A DNA stretch of 64,000 nt. Source: Clostridium sp. N3C (GTDB lineage: Bacteria; Bacillota; Clostridia; Clostridiales; Clostridiaceae). The notes beneath the pieces were generated by a model. That model was given only the letters and a program-made list of their open reading frames with translations, did not search any database and was not told the origin of the DNA. The translations under genes and the position numbers were made by a program. Location of the stretch: contig NZ_FMJL01000002.1 in assembly GCF_900095445.1 (NCBI RefSeq), positions 1-64,000 of the forward strand. The letters run 5' to 3'. How positions within the stretch are numbered: the first letter of the stretch is position 1; each line of letters begins with the position of its first letter. Shown here piece after piece: positions 1 through 8,350 of the stretch.

Positions 1-1
1 T

Positions 2-412
2 ATGATAGCAGGATTATTACTTCTATCTATTTCATTGGTGGTTTTTAAATTTGAATTAGAAAGAAAAAAGATTCTAAGTTACAGAAGAAAAGCTTTAGAG
101 AATTTAAATGAAACTGATTATAGAAGAGAAAGGTTATTTTCTAACTTGAATCAGATTTTAAATGAAAAGGGAATTGCCCTGGATAAAGCTACTGTTATTG
201 ACTATTTAAAAACATATAGTTCCGATTTTAAGTTGGACTTTGATGATATGAGCTTACAGTTTCTTTCAGATAAAGAGCAAATATTATTAGCTTATAATTA
301 TAATGCTTATTATAAATGTGTAGAATATTATGACTTAGATCTGTCAGAAGGGAGACTTGTTTTTAATTTACTAAGTAGTAATTTGGTTGGGAGATATGAT
401 TATGGTTATTAG
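2..412 (+). CDS. Type IV pilus-associated protein, 5'-truncated by window edge
   Basis: The frame is open at the left edge, so the ATG at position 2 may be internal and the protein longer. The visible part starts with a hydrophobic stretch (residues 2-15) followed by a charged region with Glu and Lys/Arg, as in the N-terminal helix of pilin-like or minor pilin-like proteins. The rest shows no domain I recognise. It is followed, with overlap, by three small genes whose size and layout suggest PilM-, PilN- and PilO-like inner-membrane assembly proteins. The pilus link is inferred from that context. Confidence 0.4.
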   Translation: MIAGLLLLSISLVVFKFELERKKILSYRRKALENLNETDYRRERLFSNLNQILNEKGIALDKATVIDYLKTYSSDFKLDFDDMSLQFLSDKEQILLAYNYNAYYKCVEYYDLDLSEGRLVFNLLSSNLVGRYDYGY

Positions 413-1091
413 TAAAATAATAAAGGTGCATGAGGATAATATAGACTCAGTTATAGATAAATTAAAGGAGATAAAGAGAGGAAAGATTAAATTTATTTTT
501 TATGATGAAGATATATACATTGATAGGATATACATTCCTCCAGTTAAAAAGGCATGGATGGATAATCTTATTAGTAATAATTTAATTTATAACTTTGAAG
601 ACATTAGAAAACTTGCCTTTAGTTATGAGATTATCAGCAAGAAAAATAGTAAATATAAGATAATTTTGTATTGTATTAATTCAAAGAAAAACATTTTATA
701 TAAAAGTATAAAGGATAAACATAAGATCGTAGGAGTGTATCTTATTCAACATTGTTATCATTACTATGTGAAAGAAAATTTGAAAGTAAAGGATTATATA
801 CTAGTGTTTGATTCAAAAAAATATACATATATAATTTACTCTAAACAGGGATTTTTGCAAAATAGTTTATTATACAATAGAGATGAAGTGGAAATATCTG
901 TTGTTGTTGATTCCATTAATAAAATACTGTCAGATCATTGCCTTACTAAAGAGGGAAAGATTCTTCCCATCATAATGCTTAATTACGAAAAAACAGATTT
1001 GTTAATGGAATTGCTAAATGACTATTGCTTTAAGAATATGGGCACTGTAAATGAAAATAAAATAATTAGGAAATATGTAGGTGTGTTTTAA
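402..1091 (+). CDS. Hypothetical protein in PilM-like position
   Basis: About 229 residues, soluble, with no signal peptide or membrane span. An upstream TTG at 387 and ATG at 396 are also in frame. I chose 402 because GGGAG lies 8 nt upstream, whereas the TTG would overlap its own ribosome site. The gene overlaps the one before it, and its stop overlaps the next start, so the set is translationally coupled. The two following genes look like PilN and PilO, so this one occupies the slot of the cytoplasmic actin-like PilM. It is much shorter than PilM (about 350 aa) and I cannot see a nucleotide-binding motif. Confidence 0.4.
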   Translation: MVISKIIKVHEDNIDSVIDKLKEIKRGKIKFIFYDEDIYIDRIYIPPVKKAWMDNLISNNLIYNFEDIRKLAFSYEIISKKNSKYKIILYCINSKKNILYKSIKDKHKIVGVYLIQHCYHYYVKENLKVKDYILVFDSKKYTYIIYSKQGFLQNSLLYNRDEVEISVVVDSINKILSDHCLTKEGKILPIIMLNYEKTDLLMELLNDYCFKNMGTVNENKIIRKYVGVF

Positions 1092-1561
1092 TGAAAAGAC
1101 ATAACTTTATATTGAAGGATTATAAAAAGGTTCTTTGGGAGAGAGAAAGGAATAAGTATAGATTCATATTGTTGATTTTATTTACCGTTAATTTTATTAC
1201 TTTTTCTTTACTTTCATATAAAAAAGATCAATTAGATTCTGTTAGGAGCAAAGCTATTTTTAATATAGAAGAGGATAAAGTTACAAAGAAAAAAGGTAAT
1301 TATACCTATATTTTTGAACTTAGGGAGAGATTTGAAAAGTATTTAGGTGAAGCTATTAAGTTAAAGTCTTTTTTCTATGAGGAAGAAAAGATTAAGGTTG
1401 AAGTTTTAGGAAAGGAAGAAAGTAATTGTATTGAGATTATAAAAGACTTAGAGGAAAAAGAAGAATTTTATATTTTAGGTCTTTCAAGTATAGAGAGTAC
1501 TGAAGAGGGATATAAAGTATCTTTTGATATTGCTGCAAAGGAGAGTTGGCAGAGTAAATGA
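1091..1561 (+). CDS. PilN-like inner-membrane pilus assembly protein (putative)
   Basis: 156 residues. The layout is a short basic cytoplasmic tail, one membrane span at about residues 24-44, then a coiled-coil-prone charged stretch and a small alpha/beta domain. This is the topology of PilN/GspL-C proteins, which join PilM and PilO in the type IV pilus alignment complex. The start codon overlaps the previous stop (TAATG) and the stop overlaps the next start (ATGA). Sequence identity to known PilN is too low to judge by eye, so the assignment rests on topology and order. Confidence 0.45.
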   Translation: MKRHNFILKDYKKVLWERERNKYRFILLILFTVNFITFSLLSYKKDQLDSVRSKAIFNIEEDKVTKKKGNYTYIFELRERFEKYLGEAIKLKSFFYEEEKIKVEVLGKEESNCIEIIKDLEEKEEFYILGLSSIESTEEGYKVSFDIAAKESWQSK

Positions 1562-1965
1562 AAAAGTTTTTATATTCAATTGCTTGTATAGTGCTTATAA
1601 TAATTTTTTTAATACAAGGAAAACTTATATTATGTGCCGAAAGGGAGAAAGAAAAGTTAACTTCCACATTAATAAATGAAACTTCCTACAAAACAATGGG
1701 AAAGAATGTAGAAGAATCTATAAAAATAAACCGTTTAATGGAGTTACTTTACTCTAAGAATAGACAATATGAAGTGAATAATCTATCTTTTAAGGAGGAG
1801 GGGCAAATATTAGAAGTGGAAGTAAACTATTCAGGTACTATAGATCACATGAGAGAAGAATTTAAAGTTCTTATGTCCTCAGCAGGATTTCAAAAAATAG
1901 AGAGTTACCAGGAGGATGATAAGGGTAGGAAAAAACTTTGTCTTTCTTTTGTCTTTGAAAAATAG
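1558..1965 (+). CDS. PilO-like inner-membrane pilus assembly protein (putative)
   Basis: 135 residues, with an N-terminal membrane span at about residues 5-24 and an extracytoplasmic domain of roughly 100 residues. Its beta-rich C-terminal end resembles the ferredoxin-like fold of PilO/GspM. It starts within the stop of the preceding gene (ATGA overlap), so it is the last gene of this coupled set. A new promoter follows before efp. The function is inferred from size, topology and neighbours. Confidence 0.4.
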   Translation: MKKFLYSIACIVLIIIFLIQGKLILCAEREKEKLTSTLINETSYKTMGKNVEESIKINRLMELLYSKNRQYEVNNLSFKEEGQILEVEVNYSGTIDHMREEFKVLMSSAGFQKIESYQEDDKGRKKLCLSFVFEK

Positions 1966-2001
1966 CTCTGGTAAAATAATATTTGCAAATGTCTATAAGT
2001 T

Positions 2002-2032
2002 TTGATAAAATATCATTGGTTTGTACTATAAT
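2002..2032 (+). promoter_or_regulatory. Probable sigma-A promoter of efp
   Basis: A perfect -10 TATAAT lies at 2027-2032, with TTGATA at 2002-2007. The 19-bp spacer is longer than ideal. It lies in the 150-bp gap ahead of efp and after the pilus-like genes. Confidence 0.45.
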
Positions 2033-2115
2033 AAGGTAGTATTATGAGTTAAATGGTATTAATACACCTAATAAGGTAATAATATTAACGAATTTAATAT
2101 TTGGAGGGATACTGA

Positions 2116-2673
2116 ATGATTTCAGCAGGAGATTTAAGAAAAGGAACCACTTTTGAGTTAGATGGACAAGTGTATACAGTTGTTGACTTTTTGCATGTAA
2201 AGCCAGGTAAGGGTGCTGCTTTTGTTAGAACTAAGCTTAGAAATGTTATTTCAGGTGGAGTTACTGATAGAACTTTTAACCCAACAGAAAAAATGCAGGA
2301 AGCTGTAATTGAAAGAAAAGAAATGCAATACTTGTATTCTGATGGTGAATTATATTATTTCATGGATCAGGAAACTTTCGAGCAAATTCCTTTAAACTAT
2401 GAAAAGGTTGAAGAGGCTATTAAATATTTGAAGGAAAACATGTTTGCTATTATCAAGTTCTATAAGGGAGAAGCTTTCTCTGTAGAAGCTCCAAACTTTG
2501 TAGAACTTCAGGTAGTTGAAACTGAACCTGGATTTAAAGGAAATACTGCAACAAATACACTTAAGCCTGCAAAAGTAGAAACAGGAGCAACAGTTAATGT
2601 TCCATTGTTCGTTAATGAAGGAGATATCATAAGAATAGATACAAGAACTGGTGAATACATGGAAAGAGTATAA
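2116..2673 (+). CDS. efp: Translation elongation factor P
   Basis: 185 residues, the usual EF-P length, with three beta-barrel domains. EF-P binds between the P and E sites and relieves ribosome stalling at polyproline stretches. Domain I has the conserved loop [14 protein letters not shown] at about residues 30-43. The tip residue is Lys, as in firmicute EF-Ps that carry a lysine modification. The C-terminal [17 protein letters not shown] is the classic EF-P signature. Ribosome site GGAGGG lies 9 nt before the ATG. A gene for a modification enzyme is not visible nearby. Confidence 0.97.
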   Translation: MISAGDLRKGTTFELDGQVYTVVDFLHVKPGKGAAFVRTKLRNVISGGVTDRTFNPTEKMQEAVIERKEMQYLYSDGELYYFMDQETFEQIPLNYEKVEEAIKYLKENMFAIIKFYKGEAFSVEAPNFVELQVVETEPGFKGNTATNTLKPAKVETGATVNVPLFVNEGDIIRIDTRTGEYMERV

Positions 2674-2709
2674 GGCTTTTGACTTATGCACTAATATGAG
2701 GTGTGTTTT

Positions 2710-3072
2710 ATGGACACGATAAAAGCAAAAGTAGCTTACATTCGTGGAATGATGGATGGGCTCGCAATTGATTTAGATACAAAGGAAGGAAAGGTTTTGT
2801 CAGCTATGTTAAGCCTAATGGAGGAAATGGCTGACAAAATTGATGAAATAGATTTAAGACAGGAAGAGCTTGAAATGTATATTGGTGATGATATATACTA
2901 TGAAGATTCAGAGGCTAATTTTGATGAGGAAGACTTCGTAGAGTTTCTATGTCACCGATGTGGAGAAACAATATACATAGATAAGTCAATTGTGAATAAC
3001 AAAGAACAAATAGAATGTCCTAACTGTACTTATAATTTAATGAGTGACTCAACGTTAACTTTAAATGACTAA
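2710..3072 (+). CDS. CD1247 N-terminal domain / zinc-ribbon protein
   Basis: About 120 residues. The N-terminal half is helical and acidic (MDTIKAKVAYIRGMMDGLAI onward), typical of the clostridial CD1247-type family. The C-terminal third has CxxC (CHRC) and CxxC (CPNC) pairs that could bind zinc. The ATG at 2710 is preferred to an upstream GTG at 2701, because GAGG sits 8 nt before the ATG. In clostridia this family is found beside efp and spoIIIAA, as here. Its function is unknown. A strong terminator follows at once. Confidence 0.75.
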   Translation: MDTIKAKVAYIRGMMDGLAIDLDTKEGKVLSAMLSLMEEMADKIDEIDLRQEELEMYIGDDIYYEDSEANFDEEDFVEFLCHRCGETIYIDKSIVNNKEQIECPNCTYNLMSDSTLTLND

Positions 3073-3085
3073 TTTATAGCTTTAA

Positions 3086-3126
3086 GAAAATCCTTAAGTA
3101 AAAATACTTAAGGATTTTCTTTTTTG
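3086..3126 (+). terminator. Rho-independent terminator after the CD1247-like gene
   Basis: A perfect 15-bp stem (3086-3100 with 3105-3119), an AAAA loop and a run of T from 3120 to 3126. It insulates the spoIIIA operon from efp transcription. Confidence 0.93.
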
Positions 3127-3170
3127 TTTGTAATAATTTACCTGTCTAGTAAATAAAAATTAGTATGAAG

Positions 3171-3214
3171 GGAGGTGAAACATTACTCTAAAACTTAGTG
3201 TTTAGAGTAAGATG
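3171..3214 (+). promoter_or_regulatory. spoIIIAA ribosome site with intervening hairpin
   Basis: A strong Shine-Dalgarno GGAGGTG (3171-3177) lies 34 nt before the ATG at 3212, far too distant for linear use. Between them 3183-3192 and 3201-3210 form a perfect 10-bp inverted repeat around an 8-nt loop. If the hairpin folds, SD and ATG are separated by only 6 unpaired nucleotides. No in-frame start lies closer to the SD, because a TAG at 3203-3205 blocks the frame. Confidence 0.6.
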
Positions 3215-4147
3215 AAAAATATGGATACCAATGATATTTTAAGTATACTACCGCAGAAAATTCAGAGTGTTGTAATCACTGTGAAAAATTTAAATAAGCT
3301 TCAGGAAATAAGAATGAAAATAAATCGTCCAATCATCCTCTGTGTAGATAATGAGGAAAAAATTTTAAGCTATGATGCTACACAAGAGGATCTAAAGACG
3401 GTAATGCAAAGGATAAGCAACTATTCTTTATATGCCTTTGAGGAGGAAATAAAACAAGGTTTTATAACCATAAAGGGAGGGCATAGAGTAGGAATTTGCG
3501 GCAAGTGCGTTATTGAAGATAATAGAATTAAAACAATAAAAAATATTGGATCGATAAATATTAGAGTATCAAGGGAAATAGTAGGTTGCTCAGATAAGCT
3601 TATGTCTTTTCTCATAGAAGAAAATCAAGTATTAAATACTATTATTATTTCTCCTCCTAAATGTGGGAAAACGACCATACTTAGAGATATAGCACGAAAT
3701 ATATCCACAGGTATGAGAACATACAAATTCAGTGGTAAAAAGGTATGCATAATTGATGAAAGAAGTGAGTTGGCTGCTTGTTGTGATGGCATACCACAGA
3801 TGAATGTAGGTATTCGCACCGATGTGTTTGATAATTGCCTAAAAAGTGAAGGGATAATGATGGCTATTAGAAGTATGTCACCGGAAGTTATTGTTTGTGA
3901 TGAGATTGGTACATATAGAGATATGGAAAGTATTTTATCTGCTTTGAGTTGTGGAGTAAATTTAATTACAACTATTCATGGTAATGGATTGGAGGATTTT
4001 CATAACAGAGTAGTATTTAAAGATTTAATTAATAATCATGTTTTTAGAAGAGCTGTGATACTCAGTAATAGAAAAGGTGTAGGTACTCTTGAAGCCATTT
4101 ATGATTTCAATAAATCAGATTATATTTGGAGGAAGCAATATGATTAA
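3212..4147 (+). CDS. spoIIIAA: Stage III sporulation protein AA (ATPase)
   Basis: 311 residues. SpoIIIAA is the cytosolic ATPase of the mother cell-forespore feeding tube, related to type II/IV secretion ATPases. A Walker A motif (PPKCGKTT, about residues 149-156) and a DE pair in the Walker B region (VIVCDEIG) are visible. The start at 3212 (or ATG 3221) matches the family N-terminus, which begins just before an ILPQ-like helix. First gene of the eight-gene spoIIIA operon. Its ribosome site is unusual (see the separate entry). Expression in the mother cell under sigma-E is expected from Bacillus, but I see no convincing sigma-E promoter. Confidence 0.96.
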   Translation: MKNMDTNDILSILPQKIQSVVITVKNLNKLQEIRMKINRPIILCVDNEEKILSYDATQEDLKTVMQRISNYSLYAFEEEIKQGFITIKGGHRVGICGKCVIEDNRIKTIKNIGSINIRVSREIVGCSDKLMSFLIEENQVLNTIIISPPKCGKTTILRDIARNISTGMRTYKFSGKKVCIIDERSELAACCDGIPQMNVGIRTDVFDNCLKSEGIMMAIRSMSPEVIVCDEIGTYRDMESILSALSCGVNLITTIHGNGLEDFHNRVVFKDLINNHVFRRAVILSNRKGVGTLEAIYDFNKSDYIWRKQYD

Positions 4148-4658
4148 AATATTTGGAGCTGTATTAATGATAGGGGCCTCTACCTTTATAGGTTTTATGT
4201 TTGCAGAGTTTGCTAGAAGAAGGCTTTTACAACTAAAAGAATTAGAAGGAGCTCTAATTCAACTGGAAAATGAAATTTTTTTTACGAGAACAGCTTTGCC
4301 AGAAGCCTGCCTTAGTGTGTCATTTAAGAGTAAGTATCCAATAAATACTTTATTTAAGAAGGTGTCAAATTTACTGACAGATAATAGCTCAGACTCCGTT
4401 TACGATGCCTTTTATAAGACATTGAATGGAGAGATTGAGGGGCTTTATGTAACTAAAGAAGATAAGGATATATTACTAGATTTAGCAAAGGCTTTAGGAG
4501 AGTCTGATTTAGAAGGACATAGAAAGGTTTTTAATCTAGCAGAACATAATCTAAAAACGAGGATACAGTCCATAGAAGCGAATGTGGACAAGAACGTTAA
4601 AATGTATAGGTATTTAGGATTTTCCTTAGGTGCCGCTGTAGCTATTTTACTAGTTTAA
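4140..4658 (+). CDS. spoIIIAB: Stage III sporulation protein AB
   Basis: 172 residues, matching the family length. An N-terminal membrane helix (about residues 3-20) is followed by a helical domain resembling GspF/PilC-type platform proteins, then a C-terminal hydrophobic anchor. The start ATG at 4140 overlaps the end of spoIIIAA by 8 nt. GGAGG lies about 7 nt upstream, inside the spoIIIAA coding end. It is thought to work with the SpoIIIAA ATPase at the septal membrane. Family recognition rests on length, sequence pattern (ELEGALIQLENEI, FTRTALPEA) and order. Confidence 0.94.
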   Translation: MIKIFGAVLMIGASTFIGFMFAEFARRRLLQLKELEGALIQLENEIFFTRTALPEACLSVSFKSKYPINTLFKKVSNLLTDNSSDSVYDAFYKTLNGEIEGLYVTKEDKDILLDLAKALGESDLEGHRKVFNLAEHNLKTRIQSIEANVDKNVKMYRYLGFSLGAAVAILLV

Positions 4659-4673
4659 TGGAGGTATGGTGGG

Positions 4674-4871
4674 ATGTTAGATGTTTCTTTATTGTTTAGA
4701 ATAGGTGCTACTGGAGTAGTGTTGATTGTCTTAGATAAGGTGTTAAAGAGTAATGGAAAGGATGATATTGCTGCCATTACTAATTTAGCAGGTATAGTAA
4801 TTATTTTAATGATGGTAATTAGCTTAATAGCAAAGCTATTCAATGACGTAAAAGTCATGTTCCAATTGTAG
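4674..4871 (+). CDS. spoIIIAC: Stage III sporulation protein AC
   Basis: 65 residues with two membrane spans (about 4-20 and 31-57), the standard size and layout for SpoIIIAC. It is a small integral membrane component of the SpoIIIA channel complex in the mother cell membrane. Its start follows spoIIIAB by 15 nt. Ribosome site GGAGG is at 4661-4665. Confidence 0.94.
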   Translation: MLDVSLLFRIGATGVVLIVLDKVLKSNGKDDIAAITNLAGIVIILMMVISLIAKLFNDVKVMFQL

Positions 4872-4879
4872 GTGATAAC

Positions 4880-5263
4880 ATGGAAATCGTAAAAATAGTA
4901 GCTTTTGCCTTTATAGCCTTATTTATTGTTCTGATATTTAAAGATCGAAGAAGCGATATAGCAGTTCAAATAAGTATAGTGGCAGGATTATCAATATTCC
5001 TTTTCATGTTATCGAAAATTACTGCAGTGCTTCAATTCTTAGAACAGCTATCTTTAAAGGCTAATATAGATTTTATTTACTTGAATACAGTTTTAAAAAT
5101 CTTAGGCATTGCTTATTTAGCTTCCTTTTGCAGTGAAATATGCAGGGATGCTGGAGAAAATAGTTTAGCTTCAAAAGTAGAGTTTTCAGGTAAAATACTG
5201 ATTTTAGTACTGGCCATACCAATTCTCATGGCAGTATTACAATCAATTCTAAAGATACTGTAG
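4880..5263 (+). CDS. spoIIIAD: Stage III sporulation protein AD
   Basis: 127 residues with three or four hydrophobic segments (about 3-20, 26-45, 65-90, 100-125). This polytopic subunit is related to SpoIIIAC and helps form the membrane core of the SpoIIIA complex. The intergenic gap to spoIIIAC is 8 nt, with GGTGA serving as ribosome site. Length and position match the family. Confidence 0.94.
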   Translation: MEIVKIVAFAFIALFIVLIFKDRRSDIAVQISIVAGLSIFLFMLSKITAVLQFLEQLSLKANIDFIYLNTVLKILGIAYLASFCSEICRDAGENSLASKVEFSGKILILVLAIPILMAVLQSILKIL

Positions 5264-5271
5264 GTGAAAAA

Positions 5272-6423
5272 ATGAAAAAAGTAATATTAATGCTAATCTT
5301 TATATTTATTCTTATGGTTCCTATAAAAGTTTTGGCACAAGAGGGGCAAGGAATAAGTATAAATGAGGAAGAGAAAATAGAAAGCTTATATAATTACATA
5401 AGCAACATGAAGAGCAAGTATGAAATTTTAAATGACTTGGATGTTAGGGAGTTTGTAGATAGTTTTATTCAGACAGGAGACGGTGGAATATCAAATGAGG
5501 ATATATATAAGGTGTTACTTACATATTTATTCAAAGAGCTGGCAGCATCTTCAAAATTAATGATAATAGTGGTGGTAATTGCCGTAGTGGCTGCCTTACT
5601 TCATAATCTTCAGACAGCCTTTAGTAAGGAAGGATTGTCTAATATAGCATATTTTGCTTGTTACTCTGTACTTATTATCGTAGTTTCTAATAGTTTTATT
5701 GTAGGCTTAAATTTAGCAAAGGAAACAATTCAGCAGATGACAGATTTTATGACAGCGTTAGTGCCGGTACTTATAATGCTGGTGGCTAGTGTGGGAGGGG
5801 TTACAGAAGCAGCTGTTATGAATCCAATAATTGTGTCAGGAGTTATTATCGCTGCAAGGATATATGCCACAGTAATAATACCTTTAATACTAATAGGATT
5901 CATAATGCAGTTTGTAAATAATATATCTGATGATTATAAGATCAGTAAGCTTACAAAGTTAATCAATCAATGGGCTCTGTGGATACAAGGAATAATCATG
6001 ACCATATTTATTGCCATTTTAACCATTAGAGGAATTACTGCAACAACTATTGATCAGGTTACTGTAAAAACAGCAAAGTTTGCGGTAGATAACTTCGTGC
6101 CTATAGTAGGAAAGTGTTTATCAGATGCTATTTCTTCTGTAGCGGGATACTCAATCCTATTAAAAAATTCACTTTCTGCCCTTGGTTTAATAATTATTAT
6201 CTTGATTATGGCATTGCCAATTTTAAAAGTTTTTATTTTAGCTATGATGTATAAATTTACTGCTGCTATGATAGAACCCATTAGCGACAAGAAGTTTGTG
6301 AATTGCGTTACTAACGCTGGAGACTCTTTGATACTAATAGCTTCTTGTTTAGTTTCAGTTTCTGTAATTTTCTTTATAATGATTTCCATATTAGCATCAG
6401 CTGGAAAGGTAGTGATGGGATGA
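5272..6423 (+). CDS. spoIIIAE: Stage III sporulation protein AE
   Basis: 383 residues. A cleavable-looking signal peptide (residues 1-22, ending at VLAQ) is followed by an extracytoplasmic region to about residue 90, then seven or so membrane spans. SpoIIIAE is the large polytopic permease-like part of the feeding tube. The gap to spoIIIAD is 8 nt and the ribosome site is GGTGA. The length agrees with the family (about 390-400). Confidence 0.95.
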   Translation: MKKVILMLIFIFILMVPIKVLAQEGQGISINEEEKIESLYNYISNMKSKYEILNDLDVREFVDSFIQTGDGGISNEDIYKVLLTYLFKELAASSKLMIIVVVIAVVAALLHNLQTAFSKEGLSNIAYFACYSVLIIVVSNSFIVGLNLAKETIQQMTDFMTALVPVLIMLVASVGGVTEAAVMNPIIVSGVIIAARIYATVIIPLILIGFIMQFVNNISDDYKISKLTKLINQWALWIQGIIMTIFIAILTIRGITATTIDQVTVKTAKFAVDNFVPIVGKCLSDAISSVAGYSILLKNSLSALGLIIIILIMALPILKVFILAMMYKFTAAMIEPISDKKFVNCVTNAGDSLILIASCLVSVSVIFFIMISILASAGKVVMG

Positions 6424-6460
6424 TGGAGAGATTGATTAACAAGGAAATAGGTGAGATAGG

Positions 6461-7048
6461 TTGGAAGCACTAAGGACATGGATAATCAATGTTTGTACTA
6501 CAGTGTTCTTTATAACCGCTGTAGAAATGATACTTCCTGATAATAATTTAAAGAAGTATTGTAAATTTGTTCTTGGATTAATTCTTATGACGGTAATTTT
6601 AAATCCCTTGGTTAAGTTTCTGAATCAAGGCTCTGAAATAACTACTTTTATAGATAACACCTATTCAAATCTAATAGAACAATATCCACAGGATAATAGT
6701 GACTTAAGAGAAAAGAATATTCAGGAGACTTTGCAAGTATTCAAAATGAATCTAGAAAAAACCTGTGAGGAAAAACTAAAAGAAAAATATCCTAAGTATG
6801 TAAGCGAAGTAGAAGCTGAAGTGGAATATGATTCGGAAAACGATCAGTATGTTATTAAAAACCTATCAGTAGGAATTAATAACGGATCCGTTAAAAAAAT
6901 AGAGAAAATTGATATTAGTACAAGTACTAATAGTGTAAAAGAAAGTTTAGATTACAGCCAATCCGGTATGGAGCTTAAAAGTTATTTAAGCAACTTATTG
7001 GATCTTACAGAGGATAAGATAACAGTGTACAGGCTAGATAAGGAATGA
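6461..7048 (+). CDS. spoIIIAF: Stage III sporulation protein AF
   Basis: 195 residues, starting at TTG 6461 with GGTGAG about 5 nt upstream. No ATG in the N-terminal region would keep the first membrane helix. Two membrane spans (about 7-22 and 35-53) precede a C-terminal soluble domain of about 130 residues that resembles ring-forming YscJ/FliF-like modules. It is part of the SpoIIIA channel. The gap of 37 nt after spoIIIAE holds no terminator, so it stays in the operon. Confidence 0.94.
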   Translation: MEALRTWIINVCTTVFFITAVEMILPDNNLKKYCKFVLGLILMTVILNPLVKFLNQGSEITTFIDNTYSNLIEQYPQDNSDLREKNIQETLQVFKMNLEKTCEEKLKEKYPKYVSEVEAEVEYDSENDQYVIKNLSVGINNGSVKKIEKIDISTSTNSVKESLDYSQSGMELKSYLSNLLDLTEDKITVYRLDKE

Positions 7049-7082
7049 ACTTAATTTATTAATTAAATAGGAGGAGATAAAA

Positions 7083-7676
7083 GTGAACTCAAATAAATTG
7101 CTGGAGTACATAAATAAACTGATGTCTAAGAAAAACATGTATAATCTCATTGTACTTTTCCTAATAGGGATACTTTTAGTTATTGTGTCTAATTTTTTCA
7201 AGGGACAGCCTACGGCTGCAGTTAGCACTGCCACAGATCTTGAAGATACTAAAACCAGTAGCAGTGATGAATTGCAATTGTCAGCTACAGAGGAAAAACT
7301 AAAACAAGAGTTAAAGTCCACCTTATCCAAAATCAAAGGAATTGGGAAAGTGGACTTGATGATAAATTTTCAATGCAGTGAAGAATATGTACCAGCAGAA
7401 GAAAAAAGCACTAGCACCAGTGTTACTAATGAAAAAGATAATGAAGGAGGTGAAAGAAAGATTACTCAAGATACCGATGGAACCAAAATAGTTGTTTCTA
7501 GTGATGGCAATACTACTAAGCCAGTAATGCTAAAGAAAATAAGCCCAAAGGTTGAAGGTGTTATTATAGTGGCTGAAGGTGCAGAAGATGAACAAATAAG
7601 GAAAGATGTAATATTAGCTGTATCTAGTTTGTTTGGAATTCCAAATTATAAGATACAGGTATTTGCCATGAATTAA
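7083..7676 (+). CDS. spoIIIAG: Stage III sporulation protein AG
   Basis: 197 residues, with GTG start at 7083 and GGAGGAG 7 nt upstream. One membrane span (about residues 20-38) is followed by a low-complexity Ser/Thr-rich linker and a C-terminal ring-building domain. In Bacillus, SpoIIIAG forms a large ring in the intermembrane space that resembles type III secretion rings. The final segment (IVVAEGAEDEQIRKDVILAV) matches the family's helix-strand pattern. Confidence 0.95.
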   Translation: MNSNKLLEYINKLMSKKNMYNLIVLFLIGILLVIVSNFFKGQPTAAVSTATDLEDTKTSSSDELQLSATEEKLKQELKSTLSKIKGIGKVDLMINFQCSEEYVPAEEKSTSTSVTNEKDNEGGERKITQDTDGTKIVVSSDGNTTKPVMLKKISPKVEGVIIVAEGAEDEQIRKDVILAVSSLFGIPNYKIQVFAMN

Positions 7677-7723
7677 TTGCATATACATATAATTGAATAG
7701 TAATATTGATGGGAGGCATTAGA

Positions 7724-8272
7724 ATGAACAAAAAACAAGCGGGGATAATTGTTACACTTTTAGCATTAATCGTATGTGCTGGAATACTGGCAACAAAGGT
7801 TAATGGACCTTTAGAGGTGGCTGGAAATGGGTTTAATGAAGAAGGTGGAATTTTAACTTTCGGTAATGAGAATACTAATACAAAGAAAGCAAATGAAACT
7901 AACTCCAGCTCAAAATCTAATAGTTATTTTGCTACTGCTCATGCACAGAAAGAACAAACAGATCAACAATCACTAGCTAATTTAAAGGCTGTAGTGGATG
8001 ATAAAAGTTTATCAGATGAGCAAAAGGCTGTTGCTGCAGAGAAATATTCAAAAATGGTAGTGGCACAAGATCAAGAGAATAAAATAGCACAGCATTTAAA
8101 AGGAAAAGGATATGAAGATGCAATATGTTATTTAGAAAATGATTACACTAAAGCAAGGATTATTCTAAAGACAGATAAGGAAGAACTTTCAGAAAACGAA
8201 ACTAAAGTTATAAGAGATGTGGTGCAAAGTGTTGCAAAAATTAGTGATGTTGAAGTTGAATTAAGACAATAA
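7724..8272 (+). CDS. spoIIIAH: Stage III sporulation protein AH
   Basis: About 182 residues from ATG 7724, chosen because GGGAGG (7711-7716) is correctly spaced from it. An in-frame TTG at 7706 lies before that site. A single N-terminal span (about residues 6-23) precedes a variable linker and a C-terminal YscJ/FliF-like domain. SpoIIIAH in the mother cell membrane binds SpoIIQ in the forespore membrane to zip the two together. I do not see spoIIQ in the window. Confidence 0.95.
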   Translation: MNKKQAGIIVTLLALIVCAGILATKVNGPLEVAGNGFNEEGGILTFGNENTNTKKANETNSSSKSNSYFATAHAQKEQTDQQSLANLKAVVDDKSLSDEQKAVAAEKYSKMVVAQDQENKIAQHLKGKGYEDAICYLENDYTKARIILKTDKEELSENETKVIRDVVQSVAKISDVEVELRQ

Positions 8273-8275
8273 TAT

Positions 8276-8304
8276 TTGTAAAATATTATTACCTTTGATA
8301 TAAT
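8276..8304 (+). promoter_or_regulatory. Probable sigma-A promoter of the Asp23 gene
   Basis: TTGTAA at 8276-8281, a 17-bp spacer and a perfect TATAAT at 8299-8304. It gives the Asp23 gene vegetative expression independent of the sporulation operon upstream. Confidence 0.6.
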
Positions 8305-8350
8305 ATACATAAGATTGAAATAGCCTTAGGCGAGTTAAGGAGGAGCAGTT

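Noticed and set aside
3127-3165. Sigma-E promoter for spoIIIAA
   Set aside because: TAATAATT and AATAAAAAT are a poor match; the first C of the -10 and its last base are wrong.
3165-3191. 8-codon leader ORF (ATG 3165) at the spoIIIAA ribosome site
   Set aside because: It has no ribosome site of its own and would consume the spoIIIAA Shine-Dalgarno. More likely chance.
6054-6479. 141-codon reverse-strand frame over spoIIIAE/spoIIIAF
   Set aside because: Shadow of conserved spoIIIA coding sequence, with no start signals.
8269-8290. Terminator after spoIIIAH
   Set aside because: A weak all-AT hairpin without a T run. It overlaps a better promoter call for the Asp23 gene.
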